A DNA stretch of 10,215 nucleotides from Planctomycetota bacterium (GCA_026418755.1 JAOAAR010000040.1:1-10215), one strand, 5' to 3'. Positions 1-6,321 are shown, numbered from the stretch's first letter. A program made the numbers and translations. Notes: generated by a model from the letters alone, not told the origin.

Positions 1-2409
1 ATTGCGAAAAACACTGCTGCTAACGGCGGCGGGATAGGATGCACTGCAACATCCAATCCAAGAGTTAAGAACAGTATCATTTGGGAAAATAATGCAGGGA
101 CATCAGGCGCTCAGATTTATCTTACTTCTGGATGCTCAGCGATTCTCAACTACTGCTGCTACGATTCGAGCGGTATAGGTGGGAGTGGTTCTGTGTTGCC
201 TGATGCGTATTGCCTAACAAATAATCCGTTATTTGTGGATGCGACAAACAGAGATTATCATTTGAAGAAAAACTCTCCTTGTATCAACGCGGGAAACGAT
301 TCTTACATTTCGGGAGTAACGACCGATTTGGACGGGAGAAAACGAATCTGGGGCACGAGCGTGGACATCGGTTGTTATGAAGGCAGTTGGCTTCTCGTGC
401 CGAGCGGTTACGGGACTATACAGGCGGCGATTGATGCGGCATCTGATGGCGATGTCGTCTTAATCGCCGATGGAGTATACACAGGAATAGGAAATAGAAA
501 TCTTGATTTTAAGGGCAAAAAGATTCATCTGCGAAGCAGAAGTCTTATTCCTGAATCTTGTGTCATCAACTGCGAGACTCTGGAACGAGGGGTCAATTTT
601 ACTAACGGGGAAACAGAGGAAACGATTCTTGAGGGTTTTACAATAATGCAAGGTAGAGGAGGGGTCGAAGGAGGTGGTGGTATTCTTTGTAAGAATAATT
701 CCAGTCCTATAATAAGAAATTGCGTTATAGTGAAAAACTCTGCTGTCGTGTCGTATGGAAACGGTGGAGGCATCCGCTGCTTAAGTGGTGCAAGTCCAAG
801 GATAATCAATTGTATTATAAAAGACAATGTCGCTCAGGTGAGTGGTACCGATGGTGCAGGTATACATTGCTCTGGTAGTGGAACAAATCCGGTGATAATA
901 AACTGTATTATAGCAAATAATCTTGGTCAGTATACTAACTCAGTAGGCGCAGGGATTTTCTGTGGTGGTGGTTCTTCAGTAACAATAATCGGTTGTCTTA
1001 TAGCAGATAACGCAACGGACTTCCGAACAGGAGGAATACACTGCAACAACGCTAATGTTGGGGTAGCGAACTGTACAATCGCTTATAACCGTTCGGCTAA
1101 CCGCTGCGGCGGTGTCTATGTAGAGGGGGGAGGAACGGTCAGTATCAGGAATTCTATTTTGTGGGGCAACAATGCTACTGGTGGTGACACTTACGGGCAT
1201 CAGGTCTACATAGCATCTGGTAGTGTAACAATGATAAATTGTGATTATTCAAACGGTACTGACGATATTTATGGCTCGCCGATATTGAAGAGTTGTATAA
1301 CTTCTAATCCGCTGTTTGTTGATGGCAGTAGTTTAACGAATAATAATTATCGTTTGCGCAAATCATCGCCCTGTATAAACGCGGGTGATAACTCGTATGT
1401 TCCTTCGAGTGTGACGACCGACTTGGATGGTAGACGCAGAATCTGGGGAACAAATGTTGACATCGGTTGTTACGAAGGCGGCTGGTTACTCGTGCCAGGT
1501 AATTATTCGACTATACAGGCGGCGATTGATGCGGCATCCGATGGCGACGGCGTACTGGTCTCTGACGGAACTTACACTGGTTCCGGGAACAAACAGTTAA
1601 ACTTAAAAGGAAAAAACATCTGGTTGCGTTCCGCAAATGGAGCAGGTGCTTGTATTATAGATTGTGAGAATCTTTCTCGAGGGTTCTATCTCTTAAAGGG
1701 AGAATCGCCTGAAGCGGTTATTGAAGGATTTACTGTTAAAAACGGCGCAGGAGGGGACGGCGGTGGCGGTATTTACTGTGTCGCATCGAACCCAACATTC
1801 ATAAACTGCTTCATTCGAGACTGCGTGCTCAATCCTGGAAATCAGCCTGGGGCAGGAGTTTATCTGATGAGTTCAAGTCCCGTGTTTATAAACTGTGCGA
1901 TTGTGTATAATTCCAATACTCAGTGGGGTGGCGGAGTATATTGTTCTTACTCGAATCCTGTTTTCATCAACTGCACGATTGCATACAACTCAGCAGGCAC
2001 AGGTGGCGGCATCGGTGTTTACGGCGGTTCGAAGCCGGTGCTCAAGAACACAATCCTGTGGGGGAACATCTCCACGGCAGGTAACGGAAACCAGATCTGG
2101 ACCAATACAGCGGAAGACCGAGTCTGGTTGTACACCTGCGATTATGCGAGCAACTCGCTTAACTCCAACAACATAAAAGGAAACGGCATTGTGACTGCAG
2201 ACTCAAACTGCATTACTGAGATTCCACAGTTTGTCAGCCCGACGGGTAGAGATTTCAGATTGCAGAGCACATCGCCGTGTAAGGACATCGCGGATTCTAC
2301 TTATCTGCTTATGGGACCTGGAAGAGTAGGAGTGACTTACGATGCGGGTAATTATAAGCGATTTCACAATTACAAACTTGACATTGGCGCTTATGAATAT
2401 CAACCTTAA
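1..2409 (+). CDS. Giant secreted right-handed beta-helix protein, modular, 5' end outside window
   Basis: The reading frame is open from base 1, so this is the C-terminal 802 residues of a longer gene. It is full of short repeats of the kind 'P.IINC.I..N....GGGI', which build parallel beta-helix (pectate-lyase-like) coils. The window shows the tail of one module, then a full module starting at 391 ('LLVPSGYGTIQAAID') and another at 1486 ('LLVPGNYSTIQAAID'), exactly 365 codons apart. The first two modules end in 'SPCINAG...DLDGR.RIWG..VDIGCYEG'. The last ends in 'LDIGAYEYQP', the usual last residues of the choice-of-anchor Q domain. Such proteins are exported and thought to sit on the cell surface. 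Some relatives bind or cut polysaccharides, but I see no catalytic motif here, so the substrate is unknown. The stop is TAA, 16 bases before the lipoprotein gene, which suggests co-transcription. Family assignment is firm; function is not. Confidence 0.9.
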   Translation: MAKNTAANGGGIGCTATSNPRVKNSIIWENNAGTSGAQIYLTSGCSAILNYCCYDSSGIGGSGSVLPDAYCLTNNPLFVDATNRDYHLKKNSPCINAGNDSYISGVTTDLDGRKRIWGTSVDIGCYEGSWLLVPSGYGTIQAAIDAASDGDVVLIADGVYTGIGNRNLDFKGKKIHLRSRSLIPESCVINCETLERGVNFTNGETEETILEGFTIMQGRGGVEGGGGILCKNNSSPIIRNCVIVKNSAVVSYGNGGGIRCLSGASPRIINCIIKDNVAQVSGTDGAGIHCSGSGTNPVIINCIIANNLGQYTNSVGAGIFCGGGSSVTIIGCLIADNATDFRTGGIHCNNANVGVANCTIAYNRSANRCGGVYVEGGGTVSIRNSILWGNNATGGDTYGHQVYIASGSVTMINCDYSNGTDDIYGSPILKSCITSNPLFVDGSSLTNNNYRLRKSSPCINAGDNSYVPSSVTTDLDGRRRIWGTNVDIGCYEGGWLLVPGNYSTIQAAIDAASDGDGVLVSDGTYTGSGNKQLNLKGKNIWLRSANGAGACIIDCENLSRGFYLLKGESPEAVIEGFTVKNGAGGDGGGGIYCVASNPTFINCFIRDCVLNPGNQPGAGVYLMSSSPVFINCAIVYNSNTQWGGGVYCSYSNPVFINCTIAYNSAGTGGGIGVYGGSKPVLKNTILWGNISTAGNGNQIWTNTAEDRVWLYTCDYASNSLNSNNIKGNGIVTADSNCITEIPQFVSPTGRDFRLQSTSPCKDIADSTYLLMGPGRVGVTYDAGNYKRFHNYKLDIGAYEYQP
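414..452 (+). repeat. Copy 1 of a 39-bp direct repeat at the start of a beta-helix module
   Basis: This stretch matches 1509-1547 at 38 of 39 bases, with 30 identical in a row, 1095 bp (365 codons) apart. It encodes the 'TIQAAIDAASDGD' motif that opens each module. The flanking module DNA has diverged far more, so this is either a conserved structural motif or a recently converted segment. Confidence 0.85.
1509..1547 (+). repeat. Copy 2 of the 39-bp module-start direct repeat
   Basis: This is the partner of 414-452, with one mismatch (C for T in the Ser codon after the Ala codon). A repeat this long and this exact could support recombination that adds or removes a 365-codon module in frame. 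Confidence 0.85.
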
Positions 2410-2425
2410 GAGGGCGAAAAACAGA

Positions 2426-3862
2426 ATGGTAGGCAGAATGAAAAAGATGAGATGGGTGGTGTGGATTGGATGTTTATTCTTCGCAGGTTGCGCTTCGGTT
2501 GATACGCCTCCTTTTGAAAAGCGGGCAGAAGTATCTGAGGCTCTTAAACAAATAACCGAGCCTTTTCCTTACAATGTGGCGGTAATGGATGTGAGAGAGA
2601 ACAATCAGGACGGCGTGAAAGGTTCTGCAAATATAATTACAGATGTCTTGGAGAAGACTTCTCTTTTCAGGTCGGTGACGGTTGTTACGGAGACAGACAT
2701 TCAGACAGCGTTGGAGACCGCTTATAAAAATGGCGCAGATATACTGATTCTGCCACAGGTGTTGTATGGTGATGTGCGTTACGAGGACTATACAGGTTGG
2801 CGTATCCCAAAGGTCGTTATCTGGTCTATTTCTGAGTTTCTGAGCGCATTAATAGCAGATGAGGTTTATAGCGTGGAAGCGCTTGCTACTCTTGACCTTT
2901 ACTCGACACATAACAGAAGAAGTCCACCAGTGCGCATCGAGGCTCGTTCGAAGACAAGAGTGACACTGAATGACTATCAGCGCGGGTTCAAAATCTGGGG
3001 AATCTGGCGCGTTCCTTCATCCCTCCATGAAGGTAACTACAAAAAGATAAGAGAAAAGGCTGAACCAGCAGTAAATGAAGATTTGAAAACAGCAGTTTTT
3101 TTCACCTTAACCAGTTGGTGCGAACCGGTGCGACTGGCAAAACTGTTCAAGAAACCCGAGATGCCAAAGATACCTGCTACCCCTACACCTTCCGTCCCAA
3201 CAGATGCATCGCCTACTGAGCCAAAAAAAGATTTACCATATGAGGCGTTTATTCTCGCTATGGGAAGAGATACGGAAGAGACCCCCTCAGCGGAGCGCTC
3301 GGCGTGGCAGTTCCTAAATACAGTAAAAGGAATGGTGAAAGGAGAAAATGTAGCCCATCTCCTTGTCGGAGATTCAGCAAAATTGAGTCAGGTGGAAGAA
3401 CTGGTCAAAGGAGCAAGTGTTCGAGGAGCAAAGACGGTCATCCTTTATCTTGCGCTTCCTGCCGATGCGAGCGGCAATGTGAAACTTAAATCACCCCCCA
3501 GGGAGTTTAATATAGAGAATCTTCTTAGCATTGTTCAGATGTTGCGCTCGGAGAGAATTGTTCTCTTATGTGACCTGGTTGCGCCTCACGGTGTGTGGCG
3601 CTATAGCGGTGGTAGCACGACCCTTGTCCTCTTCACACGCAGCCCAGGCGAAAAATTTCTGCTTAAAGGCGATGTGTCTCTGTTTTGTGCGACATTCAGC
3701 ACTCTGTTTCGGATTGCGGATACTAACGCCAATGGTACTGTGACTGCTAAAGAGTTAGAGGCGGTTCTTGGCGCCTGGTTCATGCGACAGGCAAGACTTT
3801 TGAAATCAAAACAGACAGCAACAGTTGCAGGAGGAGCAGAGATACCATTCGGAGCAAAGTGA
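2426..3862 (+). CDS. Lipoprotein with TolB/CsgG-like domain and degenerate caspase-like domain with EF-hand
   Basis: The 478-residue product begins with a lipoprotein-type signal (basic 'RMKKMR', hydrophobic stretch, 'FFAGC' with Cys22). Residues about 40-230 ('PYNVAVMDV', 'ILILPQVLYGDV') resemble the TolB/LpoB/CsgG-type fold of envelope lipoproteins. A Pro/Thr linker near 250-270 leads to a C-terminal domain (about 272-470) with the strand order of a peptidase C14 caspase. There, 'VILYLALPA' (338-346) stands where the catalytic 'SGHG' should be, and 'LLCDLVAPHG' (380-389) where 'D.CHSG' should be, so both His and Cys appear lost. Residues 432-443 form a full EF-hand loop (D-x-N-x-N-G-x-V-x-x-x-E), at the place where bacterial caspases often carry one. 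I infer a calcium-binding, non-catalytic pseudo-caspase at the membrane. A GAGGG at 2410-2414 supports the start at 2426; ATG 2438 is an alternative. An upstream ATG at 2342 overlaps the previous gene and lacks the signal peptide at its start. Confidence 0.75.
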   Translation: MVGRMKKMRWVVWIGCLFFAGCASVDTPPFEKRAEVSEALKQITEPFPYNVAVMDVRENNQDGVKGSANIITDVLEKTSLFRSVTVVTETDIQTALETAYKNGADILILPQVLYGDVRYEDYTGWRIPKVVIWSISEFLSALIADEVYSVEALATLDLYSTHNRRSPPVRIEARSKTRVTLNDYQRGFKIWGIWRVPSSLHEGNYKKIREKAEPAVNEDLKTAVFFTLTSWCEPVRLAKLFKKPEMPKIPATPTPSVPTDASPTEPKKDLPYEAFILAMGRDTEETPSAERSAWQFLNTVKGMVKGENVAHLLVGDSAKLSQVEELVKGASVRGAKTVILYLALPADASGNVKLKSPPREFNIENLLSIVQMLRSERIVLLCDLVAPHGVWRYSGGSTTLVLFTRSPGEKFLLKGDVSLFCATFSTLFRIADTNANGTVTAKELEAVLGAWFMRQARLLKSKQTATVAGGAEIPFGAK

Positions 3863-3875
3863 GGAGAAGAAAGTT

Positions 3876-4469
3876 ATGAGAATCTCTTTGCGAAAAATCT
3901 CTTTTATGCTTTTTGTCCTGCTTTTCTCTTTGACGGGCTCTGTTTGCTCTTCTCCTTCACCACCGCCACCCCATTTTGCGAAGCGCTTACCAGGACCCAT
4001 AGACAGATTCGCCCTCGTCGGAGAAGGAGTTTATCGCGGTGGACAACCCGATGAGAAAGGAGTAAAAGAACTCAAACGGTTAGGGGTTCGAACAGTCATA
4101 GATTTACGCTCTTCGGAAAGGAAAGAATATGACGATTTGCTTGCAAAAAACGGGATTGAACATATAAGAATCCCGATGAGTGACATTTCGGGCGAGCCTC
4201 CTACGGAAGAGCAGGTTAAAAAGTTTTTTGAGATTGTCTCCGACCCTTCAAAAAAACCTGTATTTTTCCACTGTCGTAGAGGGGTTGATAGAACTGGTGT
4301 TTTTTGCGCCCTCTACCGCATAGAAATAGATGGCTGGGAGAATTCTGAAGCGTCAAAAGAGATGCAGTTTTTTGGCTTCAGTCCGACTGTTTATCCTGCT
4401 TTTCATAAATTCATACTGGATTACAAACCTCACATTATAAAGCGCGATGCTTCTCAAAAAGGAAGGTGA
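3876..4469 (+). CDS. Exported dual-specificity/tyrosine phosphatase family protein
   Basis: The 197-residue product has an N-terminal signal sequence (residues about 1-26, hydrophobic 8-21) followed by a Pro-rich patch and a compact cysteine phosphatase domain. The signature is H-C-x5-R-T at 132-140 with nucleophile Cys133 and phosphate-binding Arg139; Asp103 in 'PMSDISG' is placed to be the general acid. The 'VYRGGQPDEKGVKELKRLG' and 'VIDLRS' segments are typical of small atypical DSPs related to Siw14 and plant PFA-DSPs, some of which cleave inositol pyrophosphates. The real substrate here (protein, inositol phosphate or other) cannot be read from sequence. A GGAG at 3863-3866, nine bases before ATG 3876, supports this start; an in-frame ATG at 3825 lies inside the upstream gene. 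The 13-base gap implies one transcript with the lipoprotein. The cysteine at residue 24 is not in a good lipobox, so release by signal peptidase I is more likely. Confidence 0.85.
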   Translation: MRISLRKISFMLFVLLFSLTGSVCSSPSPPPPHFAKRLPGPIDRFALVGEGVYRGGQPDEKGVKELKRLGVRTVIDLRSSERKEYDDLLAKNGIEHIRIPMSDISGEPPTEEQVKKFFEIVSDPSKKPVFFHCRRGVDRTGVFCALYRIEIDGWENSEASKEMQFFGFSPTVYPAFHKFILDYKPHIIKRDASQKGR

Positions 4470-4508
4470 CTTTGTGCCTCAAAATGATTGATGCGCATTC
4501 TTTAATCT

Positions 4509-4529
4509 ACAAGAAATAGTGTTTCTTGT
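4509..4529 (+). terminator. Probable hairpin terminator after the phosphatase gene
   Basis: ACAAGAAA (4509-4516) and TTTCTTGT (4522-4529) are perfect 8-bp inverted arms around a 5-base loop. They are followed by a pyrimidine/T-rich stretch, 'CTTTCGTCTCTT'. The hairpin lies 40 bases after the phosphatase stop and ahead of the next promoter. The stem is AT-rich and the U-tract is interrupted, so termination strength is uncertain. Confidence 0.5.
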
Positions 4530-4554
4530 CTTTCGTCTCTTCGACATTTTGTGG

Positions 4555-4567
4555 AAAGTCTGACTTT
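4555..4567. repeat. Short perfect inverted repeat (6-1-6) upstream of the regulator promoter
   Basis: AAAGTC (4555-4560), a central T and GACTTT (4562-4567) form a perfect dyad with too small a loop for an RNA hairpin, so a protein-binding site is the likelier reading. It sits 34 bases before the -35 box, next to an A/T-rich run (4565-4600) that could act as an UP element. Confidence 0.3.
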
Positions 4568-4601
4568 TTAAAATTTTTTCTTTGCATTTTCTGTTTTTCT
4601 C

Positions 4602-4630
4602 TTGACAACATATTTGACATTGTGTTAAAT
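4602..4630 (+). promoter_or_regulatory. Sigma-70-type promoter of the MerR/sigma unit
   Basis: A perfect -35 box TTGACA (4602-4607) is followed after exactly 17 bases by TTAAAT (4625-4630, four of six to TATAAT). A second TTGACA at 4614-4619 has TAGAAA 17 bases on (4637-4642, four of six) and may be an alternative promoter, though it would start transcription almost at the ribosome-binding site. A/T-rich DNA precedes the -35 box. The first promoter would start transcription near 4637, giving a short leader before the GTG start at 4661. Confidence 0.6.
4612..4630. promoter_or_regulatory. Operator-like dyad covering the spacer and -10 box
   Basis: ATTTGACA (4612-4619) and TGTTAAAT (4623-4630) are inverted arms matching at seven of eight positions around a TTG centre. 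The dyad lies across the spacer and -10 of the promoter for the MerR-like gene, the usual place for autoregulation by a DNA-binding protein. The right half also resembles the XerD half of a dif site (see findings), so its role is open. Confidence 0.4.
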
Positions 4631-4660
4631 GTAAAATAGAAAATATTGAGGATGTAAGCA

Positions 4661-4909
4661 GTGGGAAGAATAAAATTGCCAGAAAAACTTTACAGAATGA
4701 GCGATATCACAGAATTTGTCGGTCTTTCCAGACAAATGGTCCATAACTATCTACTAATGGGTCTTATCAAAGAAAAAATGAGAACACGAGGTGGACACAG
4801 ACTCTTCGGCAAAGAAGTGTTTGCTGCCTTAAGAAAAATTCAGAGCTTAAAAAAGAAGGGATGGTCATTGTCGAAAATAGCAGAAAAATTCAAAAAGGAA
4901 AGGTCTTAA
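4661..4909 (+). CDS. Small MerR-type helix-turn-helix regulator
   Basis: The 82-residue product is a single winged helix-turn-helix of MerR type. Residues 11-45 ('YRMSDITEFVGLSRQMVHNY') hold the HTH, followed by the wing 'KMRTRGGHRLFGKE' with its typical R-x-F/Y-like turn, and 'LKKKGWSLSKIAEKF' (68-78) as the usual helix that judges 'GWSL..I'. There is no effector-binding or long dimerisation domain, so it probably acts without a small ligand, or with a partner protein. The start is GTG at 4661 with GAGG at 4648-4651, nine bases before; the nearby ATG at 4652 is followed at once by a stop. It is the first gene of a unit with the sigma factor 23 bases downstream, and its own promoter carries a dyad it could bind. 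Confidence 0.8.
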   Translation: MGRIKLPEKLYRMSDITEFVGLSRQMVHNYLLMGLIKEKMRTRGGHRLFGKEVFAALRKIQSLKKKGWSLSKIAEKFKKERS

Positions 4910-4932
4910 TGGTCTTCTTAGGAGGGGTGGAT

Positions 4933-5721
4933 ATGAAGTATGACGAACTAAAAGAATCGGAATTGTGGAAACTCTACAAAGAGAACAACGATGTTGAGGC
5001 TCGGAACGAGATAGTAAAGCGTTACTACAAACAAGTAGAAGGAGTTGCTGAGGTTATGGCTGGGCAATTTATGAGCAACATCATGGTCGAAGACTTGATT
5101 GCTTTTGGAATTTTGGGAGTTCTTGCCGCAGCCAAAAAGTATGACCCTTCGAAAGGAGTCAAGTTCTGCACATTCATAAGGGAACGCATCCGAGGAGCAA
5201 TGATTGACAGCCTACGCAACGAAGGATGGTTTTCAAGAAAAGCACGGATTGTCCGAAAGAGAGTCTTAAAAGCGCAAGAAAAACTCTCAGAATGCGGTAC
5301 CCGCTTTGTCTCCTATGATGAAATCGCAAAAGAAGCGAGAGTTCCTACTCGTGAAGTGGAATGGCTGCTCAAAAACGGACTTTCCGTCACATCGCTTGAT
5401 GAAATGAACCCCGTTTACGAGAACAACGAAGAGATAAGTGTGGCAGAAATGGTTAGAGATGTGAAGACTCCGTCTCCACCAGAAACCGTGGAAACACAAG
5501 ACCTGGTGGAAACAACTCTTTCCAAACTAACAGAAGCAGAGCGTAAGGTGGTCGAATGGTTTTACCGCGATGGACTCAACATCAAAGAGATTAGTCTGAG
5601 GCTTAACGCAACAAGAGGACGAGTCTCTCAACTCAAACGAGATGCCCTTGCACGAGCGAGACGACTGAATAAAGTCGGTTCAGTGGACACAAGCAGACAA
5701 TGGCACCGAGCCGCTCAATAA
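4933..5721 (+). CDS. RNA polymerase sigma factor of the FliA/WhiG (sigma-28) type
   Basis: The 262-residue product has the full group 3 sigma-70 plan without region 1.1. Region 2.1-2.2 includes 'VEDLIAFGILGVLAAAKKYD' (52-71), the core-binding helix. Region 2.3-2.4 includes 'FCTFIRERIRGAMIDSLRNE' (78-97) and 'WFSRKAR', the FliA/WhiG version of the -10 reading segment. Region 3 has 'YDEIAKEARVPTREVEWLL'. Region 4 (about 199-245) has 'LTEAERKVVEWFY' and the HTH 'NIKEISLRLNATRGRVSQLK', which reads the -35. FliA controls flagellar genes and WhiG sporulation in other bacteria; no flagellar gene is visible here, so the regulon is unknown. AGGAGG (4920-4925), seven bases before ATG 4933, decides the start. 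ATG 4909, overlapping the MerR stop as TAATG, has a weaker AAAGG and would add eight residues. Codon composition drifts toward C in its second half, where the strand skew changes. Confidence 0.9.
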   Translation: MKYDELKESELWKLYKENNDVEARNEIVKRYYKQVEGVAEVMAGQFMSNIMVEDLIAFGILGVLAAAKKYDPSKGVKFCTFIRERIRGAMIDSLRNEGWFSRKARIVRKRVLKAQEKLSECGTRFVSYDEIAKEARVPTREVEWLLKNGLSVTSLDEMNPVYENNEEISVAEMVRDVKTPSPPETVETQDLVETTLSKLTEAERKVVEWFYRDGLNIKEISLRLNATRGRVSQLKRDALARARRLNKVGSVDTSRQWHRAAQ

Positions 5722-5776
5722 CAGATAGCCTGCTCAAACTCTGACCGCCCTAAAAAGTAGAATAACCTTTAACTTG

Positions 5777-5856
5777 AAGCGGCTCATCATCACCTTCGTT
5801 CAAATTCCAAGACCAGAATCCTGCTTCTCCATATAGAGTTTCCTCATCAGCCGCTT
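5777..5856. repeat. Spaced inverted repeat in the 5722-5916 intergenic region
   Basis: AAGCGGCT (5777-5784) and AGCCGCTT (5849-5856) are perfect 8-bp inverted arms 64 bases apart, each next to a CTCATCA (5783-5789 and 5843-5849). The pair lies between the sigma stop and the BFN promoter, so it is not part of the BFN leader. It could be the base of a structured 3' end for the sigma transcript or two protein sites. The rest of the gap up to the promoter shows no gene I can support; a 34-codon open stretch on the - strand (5858 to 5755) lacks a convincing start. Confidence 0.35.
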
Positions 5857-5861
5857 AATCG

Positions 5862-5889
5862 TTGTTTTTCCCTCTGAAATATGTATAAT
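5862..5889 (+). promoter_or_regulatory. Promoter of the BFN-domain gene
   Basis: A perfect -10 TATAAT (5884-5889) is preceded, after a 16-base spacer, by TTGTTT (5862-5867), which keeps the key TTG of the -35 box. Transcription would begin near 5896, about 20 bases before the GTG start, with the ribosome-binding site GGAGG at 5904-5908 in the leader. Confidence 0.6.
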
Positions 5890-5916
5890 AAACGATAAAC
5901 AGGGGAGGATTAAACT

Positions 5917-6321
5917 GTGGAAAAACTCATCGAGTCCGAAATATCAAGACTCGTTATCGACCAAACCTCGGATAGCCAAATGGTCTTCCTACGAGAAAAA
6001 AATGCTGCCGCAAGATGCTTCCCTATCATAATCGGTACAATCGAAGCCCTTGCACTTCACCGCGCCCTCAACAACGAAAAACCTGAACGCCCCATGACTC
6101 ACGAACTCATCCTCCACATCTTGAACGGATTAAACGCAAGAGTCTCGAAAGTTATAATCACAGACCTGCGCGGTAATACATTCTACGCCCTCATCTCAAT
6201 CGACATAGAAGGTAAATGCCTCGAAATCGATTCTCGCCCCTCAGACGCACTCACCCTCGCTGCTCACTACAACGCACCCATCTTCGTCTCAGATAAAGTC
6301 TTCAGAAGTGTGACCACTTAG
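5917..6321 (+). CDS. Bifunctional nuclease (BFN/DUF151) family protein
   Basis: The 134-residue product matches the BFN domain from end to end. 'CFPIIIGTIEALALHRAL' (34-51) and 'RPMTHELILHILNGL' (58-72) are the first conserved blocks, then 'VSKVIITDLRGNTFYALI', and 'IDSRPSDALTLAAHYNAPIF' (about 104-123) with the hallmark R-P-S-D-A. Plant and bacterial members have been reported to have nuclease activity; in most bacteria the role is unproven, and the catalytic residues are not well fixed. This is a short version with no UVR or other C-terminal addition. The start is GTG at 5917, eight bases after GGAGG. It is the only + strand gene right of 5.72 kb and has a C-rich coding strand unlike the + strand genes to its left. 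Its stop overlaps the stop of the convergent TPR gene. Confidence 0.92.
   Translation: MEKLIESEISRLVIDQTSDSQMVFLREKNAAARCFPIIIGTIEALALHRALNNEKPERPMTHELILHILNGLNARVSKVIITDLRGNTFYALISIDIEGKCLEIDSRPSDALTLAAHYNAPIFVSDKVFRSVTT

Noticed and set aside
4861..4932. Start of the sigma factor at ATG 4861 or 4909.
   Set aside because: 4861 lies within the MerR gene without a ribosome-binding site, and 4909 has a weaker site; AGGAGG ahead of 4933 and the usual length of FliA N-termini favour 4933.
5795..5830. A T-loop-like string (GTTCAAATTCC) suggesting a tRNA in the intergenic region.
   Set aside because: No matching acceptor, D or anticodon stems can be drawn around it on the + strand.
5872..5898. 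A sigma-28-like -10 (AACGATAA at 5891-5898) upstream of the BFN gene, which would make it a target of the neighbouring sigma factor.
   Set aside because: It matches the GCCGATAA consensus at six of eight, but the -35 position 15 bases upstream (CTCT) shows no TAAA, and a better sigma-70 promoter overlaps it.
5876..5903. TGTATA core at 5882-5887 as a possible dif site centre at the skew switch.
   Set aside because: Both flanking arms match known dif arms poorly in either direction; the stretch is better explained as the BFN promoter.
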